From: Paraburkholderia dioscoreae
Lineage (GTDB): Bacteria > Pseudomonadota > Gammaproteobacteria > Burkholderiales > Burkholderiaceae
NCBI RefSeq assembly: GCF_902459535.1
Contig: NZ_LR699554.1
Location: 2,976,001-3,040,000, forward strand
Direction of reading: 5' to 3'
Length of the DNA stretch: 64,000 nucleotides
Shown here: piece by piece, positions 9,707-18,400 of the stretch
How positions within the stretch are numbered: position 1 is the first letter of the stretch
How the letters are laid out: each line of letters starts with the position of its first letter
Program-made: the position numbers and the translations under genes
Notes under the pieces: model-generated
Databases searched by the model: none
What the model was told of the DNA's origin: nothing
Seen by the model: the letters and a program-made list of their open reading frames with translations, nothing else

Positions 9707-11890
9707 ATGCAGAATTCATTTGTCGCCGGCCGCCCAACTTTTGCGCGCGGCCAACGTTGGACCCCGTCGCTGCTCAGCGCGGGGCTACTGGCCAGCGTCG
9801 GTTTGACGCTTTCCACGCTGTCGTCGTCCGGATGGGCGCAGGTCGCGGCAAGCGACACGGCCGCGACCTTGCCGGCCGTGAGCGTGTCGGCGTCGAAAGA
9901 CACCGCCGTCGCGCAAGCCGACACGGTCAGCGCGGGCGCGCTGGGTTCGCGCAAGCAGGTGGACACGCCGTTCTCCACCCGCGTCGTGACGAGCGACGAA
10001 GCGCAGGATCTGTTCGCGACGACCGCCAATGATCTGTACAAGTACGACCCGGCCGTATCGGTGACCAGCGAAAACGCGATCAGCGAAAATTCGATGTTCA
10101 CCGTGCGCGGCATGCCGATCGACACACTGAACAGCATCAAGGTGGACGGCCAGACCTTCCCGTCGTGGGATACCGACCTCTCGCTCGAACCGTTCGAGCA
10201 GGTCGAATTGCTCAAGGGCCTGTCCGGCTTCATGTACGGTTTCGGCTCGCCGGGCGGCATCGTCAACTACGTGTTGAAACGCCCCACCGACACGCCCTAC
10301 CGCAGCGTCACGGTCGGCTACAGGTCGGCCGGCGTGTTCACGGAGGCGGTCGATCTGGGCGGCCGCTTCGGCAATGACGACCGTTTCGGCTACCGCCTGA
10401 ACCTCGTCAACGAGGACGGCAATACCGCCGAAGACCACGGCCACATTCGCCGCCAGGTGGCCTCGCTCGCGTTCGACTTCCGCATTACGCCGGACCTGAC
10501 GTGGAGCGCCGACGCGTTCTACCAGAAGCGCAGAACCAACGGCACGCTGTTCGGCCTGATGTTCGGCACCGACGCCGGCGGCATTCCCGACGCGAGCAAA
10601 GTCACCCACGCGCTGACGCAACCGCAGAACTACTACCAGACCGAGATGGCCTCGTTCGGCACGGGCCTGGATTACCGCATCTCCGAAAACTGGCACGCGA
10701 GCCTGAAATACCGCTTCGCCAAGGAGAACCGCACCAACTCGGACAGTCTCCTGTTCGTCACCGACCCTGCGGGCAACTACTCGAACACGCTGTATGCGGC
10801 CATGACGCGCTACTTCTACCAGAACGTCGACGGCATGGTGCAAGGTCATTTCAACACCGGCAGCATCAGGCATGACGTGGTGGTAGGCGCGGGCTTCGAA
10901 ACGCAGACTGCCGAATACAGCAACAGCACGGGCTGGAACGACGGCTACCTCCTCGGCTACGGCAATCTGTACAGCAGCACGTTGCTGACCAACGATGAAG
11001 TCAGCATCGGCTCGGACCTGTATCGTCAGCAGCGCACCACGCAGGCCGCCGTGTACGCGAGCGACACCGTGCAGCTCACGTCGCGTCTGTCGGCGCTGGT
11101 CGGTGTGCGCTATACGCAATATCGCGAGCATGTGTACGACCCGAGCGGCGCGGTCTCGTCGCAATACGACGCCGATCCGGTCACGCCGACCTTCGCGCTG
11201 ATGTTCAAGACCGATCCGTACTCCACGCTGTACGCGAGCTATGTGGAGTCGCTAGAACAGGGCGGTGCCGCGTCGAACACCAACCTCAACTACCCGGACA
11301 CGTTCGGCCCGCTGCGCAGCAAGCAGTACGAAGTCGGCTTCAAAACCGATCATGCCAAGTGGGGCGCCAACCTCGCGCTGTTCCGCGTCGATCAGGGTTA
11401 CAACTACACGAACGTGAACAACATCTTCGTGCAGGACGGCACCAAACGCTATCAAGGCCTCGACGCGAGCGGCTGGCTCGCGGTCACGAGCGAATGGCGC
11501 GTGATGGGCGGGGTGATGTGGCTCGACACGAAGGCCGTGGACGTGAACGACCCGACCGTGGAAGGCAAGCGCATCTACGGCGCGCCGCGTTTCACCGTGA
11601 CGGGCCGGATCGAATACAACCCGTCGTATCTGCGTCCGCTGACGCTGGCGTTCGGCGGCAAGTACGTCGGCAACCAGGCGGTGGACGCGCAGAACACGCA
11701 GTTCGTGCCGGCATACACCACGTTCGATCTGAGCGGCCGGTACGAGACGAAGATCGCCGGCAAGGACGTGACGTTCCGCGCGGGGATCAATAACCTCTTC
11801 AATCGCCGTTACTGGACGACGGCGTGGGGTTACTACGTGGCGCCGTCGCCGACGCGCACCGCCGTGGCCAGCGCGACGCTGCAATTCTAG
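9707..11890 (+). CDS. TonB-dependent ferric-siderophore receptor
   Basis: An outer-membrane gated channel for iron-siderophore import. From the ATG at 9707 it has 727 residues with a signal peptide (LLSAGLLASVGLTLSTL, cleavage near GWAQ/VAA). A plug domain follows (TPFSTRVVTSDEAQDL, VRGMPIDTLNSIKVDGQ, YGFGSPGGIVNYVLKRPT), then the beta-barrel ending in a terminal aromatic strand (TRTAVASATLQF). No N-terminal signalling (STN) domain is present, so it should not control a sigma factor. Position, 1.2 kb beyond the hydroxamate biosynthesis operon and on the opposite strand, makes it the probable orbA counterpart. Identity with OrbA needs sequence comparison. Confidence 0.85.
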   Translation: MQNSFVAGRPTFARGQRWTPSLLSAGLLASVGLTLSTLSSSGWAQVAASDTAATLPAVSVSASKDTAVAQADTVSAGALGSRKQVDTPFSTRVVTSDEAQDLFATTANDLYKYDPAVSVTSENAISENSMFTVRGMPIDTLNSIKVDGQTFPSWDTDLSLEPFEQVELLKGLSGFMYGFGSPGGIVNYVLKRPTDTPYRSVTVGYRSAGVFTEAVDLGGRFGNDDRFGYRLNLVNEDGNTAEDHGHIRRQVASLAFDFRITPDLTWSADAFYQKRRTNGTLFGLMFGTDAGGIPDASKVTHALTQPQNYYQTEMASFGTGLDYRISENWHASLKYRFAKENRTNSDSLLFVTDPAGNYSNTLYAAMTRYFYQNVDGMVQGHFNTGSIRHDVVVGAGFETQTAEYSNSTGWNDGYLLGYGNLYSSTLLTNDEVSIGSDLYRQQRTTQAAVYASDTVQLTSRLSALVGVRYTQYREHVYDPSGAVSSQYDADPVTPTFALMFKTDPYSTLYASYVESLEQGGAASNTNLNYPDTFGPLRSKQYEVGFKTDHAKWGANLALFRVDQGYNYTNVNNIFVQDGTKRYQGLDASGWLAVTSEWRVMGGVMWLDTKAVDVNDPTVEGKRIYGAPRFTVTGRIEYNPSYLRPLTLAFGGKYVGNQAVDAQNTQFVPAYTTFDLSGRYETKIAGKDVTFRAGINNLFNRRYWTTAWGYYVAPSPTRTAVASATLQF

Positions 11891-12385
11891 GCATGACCTG
11901 AACGAGGGGCGCCCGCCTCGGGCGCCCCGATCATTGCGGGAATCTGCGCGACCAGCGCGTCGATCGCGCAGCGCGTTTTCAGCGGCAGATAGCGGCTCTT
12001 CGGCCACACCAGGTGGATCTCCTGAGAAGGCCGGAAACAATTCTCCATCACCGTCACCAGCTCGCCTGTTTGCGCATAACGGGCCAGCAGCCAGCTCGGC
12101 AGCCACGCAAGGCCGAATCCGGCAAGCGCGGCATCGACAATACCCTGCATGTCGTCGAAACCGAGTTGCGGCTGAACCTGCGCGCGGCGGATCTGCCCGT
12201 CGACATCGACCACATCCCACGGTTGCGCCGAGCCTGCCCGCAAGTAGGCAATCACGGCGTGCCCACGCAATTCGTCCACGCTGCGCGGCGTGCCGTGCCG
12301 CTCCAGATAGGCGGGCGCGGCGCCGATACTCGCGTGCTGCACGCCGAGCTTGCGCGCGGCGAGACTCACGCTGTCGGCCAGCGGC
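11887..12385 (-). pseudogene. LysR-type regulator, C-terminal remnant
   Basis: Only the effector domain survives: ARKLGVQHASIGAAPAYLER, then GRPR-like SVDELRGHAVIAYL, GIVDAALAGFGLAWLPSWL and RCAIDALVAQIP at the end. The whole N-terminal helix-turn-helix half is absent. Homology stops near 12375-12390, where sequence switches directly to an MFS transporter on the other strand. An in-frame stop lies just upstream of the remnant. The stop codon overlaps the receptor stop by a few bases (convergent). It is non-functional as a DNA-binding regulator. Confidence 0.8.
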
Positions 12386-13048
12386 CTCGCCTACACGCTG
12401 CCCAGCCTCCTGTTTCCGCCGCTCGGTGAGCGTCTCGCGCTGCGCTACGGCTCGGGAATCGCCATACCCGCAGGGCTATTCACGATTGGCCTCGGCTTCC
12501 TGCTGATGCGCTACGGCAGCAGTGCCGCGCATGCGGACGTGTGGACCATGCTGCCCGGTTGCGTCGTCGCCGGCGCGGGCCTCGGGCTCACCAATACGCC
12601 CGTCACCAATACGACGACCGCCGCGGTTGCCCCGGAACGCGCGGGCATGGCGTCCGGCATCGACATGAGTGCGCGGATGATTACGCTCGCGATCAACATC
12701 GCGTTGATGGGCGCGATCCTGGTCGGCGGCATTCGCTTCAATCTGCCGACGCGGCTGCCGAAGACGCTCGATAGCGCATTGCTCGGCAGGCTGGCAGAGA
12801 AGATTGCAGCAGGAGATGGGGAAGCGGTCAAAACGGGAATTCCCGCGTTGGCGCGGATCGACCCCTCTGGAAGCATCGTGCACGCTGCATTGATGCAGGG
12901 TTTCGGCTGGGTGATGGTCTATGGCGGCGTCGGCGTATGGGTGCTCGCCGTGCTTGGCTTCGTGATTTCCGGCAGCGCGTCTCGAAGGCTGAAACACCAG
13001 AAGCACGCGCCGGCAACGCAGCAAGCAAGCCGTTGCGACGCGTGCTGA
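12375..13048 (+). pseudogene. DHA2-type MFS transporter, C-terminal remnant
   Basis: The readable part begins around SGLAYTLPSLLFPPLGERLA, in the middle of an MFS protein, and continues through GLGLTNTPVTNTTTAAVAPE and SARMITLAINIALMGAILVG to a final helix (WVLAVLGFVISG). The first half of a roughly 450-residue transporter is missing and no promoter or ribosome site precedes it. Together with the LysR remnant on the opposite strand it marks a single deletion that removed a divergent promoter and both gene starts. Confidence 0.8.
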
Positions 13049-13115
13049 ACAGCAGTGCGTGATCGACGACGGCGCATGCTCCAACGGGAGCGGCACGCAC
13101 GCGCCGCTCCTTAGC

Positions 13116-13958
13116 TCAGGCCTCGACTTGCACCGACTGCCCAGCCATGATCGCGAGTCCTTCGTTCAAAGCAGGAAAAAGACTGCGGTTGAAATTGTTC
13201 CAGCGGAGTTCGAGGATCGTATCGTCCTTATCGATTTCGGTATTCAGCACGTCGTGAATCACCTCGCCGGAATCGATTCCGTTGTCGACATAGTGAAACG
13301 ATGCGCCCGTCAGATACAGCGGCTCGACCGCCACAGTCTCCATCGTCTTCCAGTTGACTACTTTCTTGCCACGTGCGCCGTAGAGCGCGTCGAGCGTCGC
13401 GTAAGCGCCGCGCCGCTCATAGGGCGATTCGGCACGCGTCACGCCAGGGTGGATATTCACGATCTTGCGATAGAACGGGGCGCCCGGCCGAACCAGTTCG
13501 TCGAGAATGATCAGCAAACCGTCGAGCACGACGATATCCGCCTTCAACTCCACCAGCGTATCGAGCAGGTGCTTTTCAAAGCGGCTCTTGCCTGCCGTGC
13601 GTCCAGGCGCATCGAGCGGTTCACGCCGGTAAGTCGATGGAATGGCGAGCAGCAGATCGTTGACCGGCTTGCCCTGCACGCGCAAATTCGGCGGATAGAA
13701 CCAGCGCTTGCCTGGCTCGTAGGAAAACCCATATTCCTTCAGTTTCTCGCGGTCCGTGCTGGAGCCGGCGTCGTCGTCATAGATGACTTTTTCGAGCGAG
13801 TACTGATCGCCGAGTCCGGTTTCGTTGAGCGCCTCGACAAGCGACTCCAGCACCGACTTCATGTAGCGCGTGCCATTCTTGTACGCAATCTCCTGGCCTG
13901 CCTTGTCGGCGGCCGCGTTTCTCAGCGACCAGATGTAGACGAGTTTTTTCTTCGGCAT
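13116..13958 (-). CDS. pvdF: N5-hydroxyornithine formyltransferase (PvdF-like)
   Basis: Transfers a formyl group from 10-formyltetrahydrofolate to the hydroxylated side chain of ornithine, giving the iron-binding hydroxamate. The 280 residues match the PvdF size. The formyltransferase core is visible: ADIVVLDGLLIIL, then NIHPGVTRAESPYERRGAY with the Asn-x-His motif, and GASFHYVDNGIDSGEVI containing the catalytic Asp region. It is the last gene of the orbI-orbJ-pvdA-pvdF operon, 40 bases after pvdA. One such enzyme could formylate one or both hydroxyornithines. Confidence 0.88.
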   Translation of the reverse strand: MPKKKLVYIWSLRNAAADKAGQEIAYKNGTRYMKSVLESLVEALNETGLGDQYSLEKVIYDDDAGSSTDREKLKEYGFSYEPGKRWFYPPNLRVQGKPVNDLLLAIPSTYRREPLDAPGRTAGKSRFEKHLLDTLVELKADIVVLDGLLIILDELVRPGAPFYRKIVNIHPGVTRAESPYERRGAYATLDALYGARGKKVVNWKTMETVAVEPLYLTGASFHYVDNGIDSGEVIHDVLNTEIDKDDTILELRWNNFNRSLFPALNEGLAIMAGQSVQVEA

Positions 13959-13998
13959 AGTCGGTTCCTATGTGTGTGAGTCTTTGCGCCGTTTTCCA

Positions 13999-15369
13999 TT
14001 AAAGAGCAAAGGCCATGCGGCTCGCGCCCGTCGCGTTTGTTTGCGCCTGTCCAGTTGGCCCCGCCGACCGGTCCTGCAATGCGTGATGCGCGAGCGAAGC
14101 AGCAATTTCGTCGGAGCGCAGCGCAAGAACCGACAGCAGCGAGTCAGAAAGTCCGTGACTGTCTTCGCAGCAGCCTTGCAGATAGATGCGCGGTTTGAAG
14201 CTCGCCGGCGTGGCAAGCCGGTAATCGCGTTCGACGTTGCCTTGCGCGAGCGCATCGCCCAGATGCGGCGCGAGCCCTTCCAGCAAGTCCAGATGCGTAT
14301 CGCGGCGATATCCCGTGGCGAGCACGAGCGCGTCGAACTGCTCGGCGCGGGCGTGGCCGTTCAGACGGTCGCGCAACGTGAGTTCAATCCGGCCGTTGAC
14401 CGTGCGCACCGCCGTTTCGATGCCGGTGTTCGCCAGCAGCCGGTGACGCGGCTCGGCGCAGACGTTCTGCAGATACAGCATCTCGTAGATCTGCTCGATC
14501 AGCGGACGGTCGACCACCGCGTAGTTGGTGTCGCGAAAGCGCTCGATCAGCGCACGCCGGCCGTCGCGCGGCTGCGCGTAGACGACGTCGGTGAAAGCGG
14601 GACTGAAGATCTCGTTGACGAACGGGCTGTCGTCGGCGGGTTTCAGTGCGCCCGAGCGGATGATGAGGCTCGCATCCACGTGCGGATAGCGGCGCGTCAG
14701 ATCGACGAACACTTCGGCCGCGCTCTGTCCCGCACCGATCACCGCCACGCGTTTGCGCGCGCCGCTCGCGGGCCCGACCACCCGATCGATCGAAGTCAGG
14801 TACTGCGACGAATGCACGATATTGTGCGTGCCGAGCGCTGCGAATGCCTCCGGCACCTGAGCGCCGCCACCGATACCCACCGAGAGCGCCCGTGTCACGC
14901 GCTGCCATTCGCGGCCTTCGCTATCGCGCGAGAAAACGCGCAGCGCTTCGACGTCGTTCGTCCTGGCGGTGGCTTTGACCGCTTCGATACCGGTCACGGT
15001 CTGGCCGTAGTTCACACGATCGTCGAAAGACGCCGCCACCCACGCCAGGTAATCGTGGAACTCCACGCGCGTCGGATAGAAACTCTTCAGGTTGACGAAA
15101 TCCGCCAGACGCCCGCGTTCGAACAGATAGTTGATGAACGTGAAGCGGCTTTTCGGATCGCGCATCGTCACGAGGTCCTTGAGGAAGGAGATCTGCATCC
15201 GGCAGTCGTCGAGCAGCATGCCGCGATGCCAGCCGAATTCCGGCTGACGCTCGATAAAACAATGCGCGAGGTCCGGCACGCCGGCCTCTTCGGCGAGGCG
15301 CACGGCAAGCGCCAGATTCGACGGTCCGAAGCCGATTCCGATCAGATCAAATACGGTGTCTCTGTGCAT
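13999..15369 (-). CDS. pvdA: L-ornithine N5-monooxygenase
   Basis: FAD- and NADPH-dependent hydroxylation of the ornithine side-chain amine, the committed step to the siderophore hydroxamates. Of 456 residues, the FAD fingerprint is at the N-terminus (DLIGIGFGPSNLALAVRLAE), the substrate/flavin region has MQISFLKDLVTMRDPKSRFT, the NADPH fingerprint is VAVIGAGQSAAEVFVDL near residue 210, and the C-terminal ATGYRRDTHLDLL motif is present. It lies between the NRPS orbJ (about 120 bases upstream) and pvdF in the same direction, so it should share the OrbS-type promoter of orbI. Confidence 0.95.
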   Translation of the reverse strand: MHRDTVFDLIGIGFGPSNLALAVRLAEEAGVPDLAHCFIERQPEFGWHRGMLLDDCRMQISFLKDLVTMRDPKSRFTFINYLFERGRLADFVNLKSFYPTRVEFHDYLAWVAASFDDRVNYGQTVTGIEAVKATARTNDVEALRVFSRDSEGREWQRVTRALSVGIGGGAQVPEAFAALGTHNIVHSSQYLTSIDRVVGPASGARKRVAVIGAGQSAAEVFVDLTRRYPHVDASLIIRSGALKPADDSPFVNEIFSPAFTDVVYAQPRDGRRALIERFRDTNYAVVDRPLIEQIYEMLYLQNVCAEPRHRLLANTGIETAVRTVNGRIELTLRDRLNGHARAEQFDALVLATGYRRDTHLDLLEGLAPHLGDALAQGNVERDYRLATPASFKPRIYLQGCCEDSHGLSDSLLSVLALRSDEIAASLAHHALQDRSAGPTGQAQTNATGASRMAFAL

Positions 15370-15491
15370 GTCGCAGGTCCTTATCGGTGGAAGCCGGCAC
15401 GCCGAATGCGCGGCCGGCGAAAGATCTTTCGTGATTGATGCGGTTTTTATTCACTGCTTTTTTCTTGCCAGGTTTCGTAGCGGCCTGACGT

Positions 15492-18400
15492 TCATGCGCC
15501 GTCCCGCAACTCGGCGACGCTCGATGCGCGCGCAACGAGCCGCGCCCCCAGTTGCGCAAAGGTCGGTGCGGCGAACACGTCGGCAATCTCCAGCGCGTGA
15601 CCGGTGGCTTGCGCCGCATCGACAAAGCGCACGACGTCGAACGAACTTGCGCCCGCTTCGAACAGATCGTCGTGATGTGCGGGCGTGTTGCCTTCGAAGA
15701 GATCGCTCCAGATGCGTTCGAGCGTATGGGCGCGCTGCGTTGCTTCGCTGTGAGATGTCGGGTTCCGCTCCGCGTTCGTTGCAGCACTGACCGACTCCAA
15801 TGCAAAACGCGCTGAAGCAACACCCAGTTGTTCGTGCGGCGCATCGACGAACTGCTGCACGACATTCAGATAATCGTCGCTCAGCGCCTCGACGAAGGCG
15901 CCATCCACCAGCTCATTCGCATACGAGAACGCACCCGTGACGCGTCCGTCGGCATGCTCGACCACATCCAGTTCCAACTCGAACACGACCCGGTGCCGCA
16001 CGTCGTTGAAATCTTCGAGCGTGAGACCGGCCCAATCGCGTTGCGCTGTCCCCGCCGGCCGCAGGTAGTTGAACATCACCGAAAAGAGCGGATTGCCGGC
16101 TTCGGTGCGTGTGGTGCGCAATGCCGCCACCACGTCGGCGAACGGCGTGTCCGCATGCGCATAAGCGGCGAGCGCGGCGTCGCGGACTTCGGCAAGCAAC
16201 GTGACGGGCGTATCCGTTCCGGCGAACCGCGTACGGACGACAACTGCATTGATGAAGAGTCCCAACGCGCGGCGCGCGGCTTCGCCTGTCAGTTCACGCG
16301 TCGAAGCGAGAACGCCCACAGGCTGATCCGTGGCACCCGTCGCACGATAAAAAGCGACGTTCAGCGCGGCATGCAGCAACATGGGCAGCGTGGCGTGGAC
16401 TTCCAGCGCCAGCGAACGAGCGCGGCGCACGAGAGCCGGGTTGAATTCGAACGCATGGCGGCCGGCGCTCCAACTCGGCGACGCGGCCCGGCCCGATGGC
16501 GGCGAAGGCAACACTTGCGATGGCGCATCGGCTAACGCATCGCGCCAGAACGACAGGCGCGCTCGCGGCGCGGCAACCGGCAAGACCAGATCCTGATGTG
16601 AAGGCGATACCGTCGCGAAGGCCGCGGGCGACGCGCCGTGCACGATCGCGACATACGTGGTGCGTAGGTCTTCGAGCCACAGATCGATCGACTGACCATC
16701 CGATACGATGTGATGCACAACCAGCGACAGCACGTGATCATGCTCTGCAACGCGCAACAGGCGCACGCGCCATAGCGGCGCATCGTCGAGCAGGTGGAAC
16801 GGCGTGAGTGCGTCTTCGTCGGTGAGCGCGATAGCGGCGCGTTCGCGTTCGGTACGCAAAGGATCGCCGGCAAGATCGACCACCGGCAATTCGACCGGCC
16901 CCGGCTCGGCGACTCTTTGGCCCGGCAATTGCCCATCGCGCTCGACGAGCCGCACCCGCAGCGCGGGATGTCGCGCGGCGGCTTGAGCAAACGCTTCGCG
17001 CAATGCAACCACATCGAGCGGTCCACGCAGACGCAACGCGACAGGAATGTTGTAGGCCGCACTCTCCGGCTGCGAGCGCCACAGGAACCACAAGCTCAAT
17101 TGCGCGGAAGAAAGCGGCATCACACCGTTCGCGTCCGGCGCAATACGTGAATGCGAGGAAACGCCATTCGACGGTTCATCGCCCATATCCGCGACCGCTT
17201 CGCTGCGTGCGGAGGCCATTACCCGCTGCGCGTATTGCGCAAGCGTCGGCGCTTCGAAGAGCGTGCGCACCGGCACGTCGCGTGCCAGCCGTTCGGCGAC
17301 GCGTGTCGCCACGCGGACCGCCGCAAGCGAATGCCCACCGAGTTCGAAGAAATGGTCGGCGCGGCCGACACGCTCCACACCCAGCACTTCGCGGAAAATC
17401 TGCGCCAGCGCGGTTTCGAGTCCGGCCGCGGGCTTCTGATAGGCCCGCTCGACACGCTGCGGTTCCGGCAACGCCGCGCGGTCCACCTTGCTGTTGGCAT
17501 TACGCGGCAATGCGTCGAGCACCACGATATGCGCCGGCACCATATAGTCGGGCAACGTATGACGCAGATGCGCGTCGAGCTCGGCTGCGTCCGCGCGTGT
17601 GCTGCGCTCGCGCGCTTCGGCGCTCAGTTCCACATAGGCCACCAGCGCCGCTTGCGTACCCTTGCCATGCACGATCGCCACGGCTTCGCGCACGTCGTCG
17701 TGCGCGGCGAGTTGTGCTTCGATCTCACCGAGCTCGATCCGCAAGCCGCGCAACTTCACCTGATGATCGACGCGGCCGATAAAGTCGAACACACCGTCCG
17801 CACGCCGCCTGACGAGGTCGCCCGTGCGATAGAGCCGCGCGCCCGGCGCGCCGAACGGATCCGGCACGAAACGCTCGGCGGTGAGCGCCGGCCGGTCGAG
17901 ATACCCGCGCGCGACACCCACACCCTCGCCGCCCAGATACAACTCGCCGATCACGCCGACCGGCAGCGGATTCAGGCGTGCATCGAGCACATGCGCCGAA
18001 CGCGCGCCGACCAGCGTGCCGATCGGCAGATAGGCGCTGTCCGCGAGTTTTGCGGCGCTGTCGGTCGGATAAAACATCCACAGCATCGGCGTGATGACGG
18101 TTTCAGTCGGCCCGTAGCCGTTGACGATGCGCGCTTTCGGAAACGCCCGGCGCATCAGCGCGAACGCTTCGCGCGAAGTGGCCTCACCGCCCACCGTCAA
18201 CGAACGCAAGCTGGGCGGCGCACCGTGCGTGAGCGCCCACTCTGCAAGCTGGGTTGCACAGCCGGGCGGCACGTAGGTCATCGTCACGCCTTCGCGGACC
18301 ATCATGCGGCAGGTTTGCGCGGGCGGCCACAACGTGTCCGCCGTAATCGCGACCGCTGCACCGGACATGTACTGCGAGAACCAGCCTTCATGCGCGCCGT

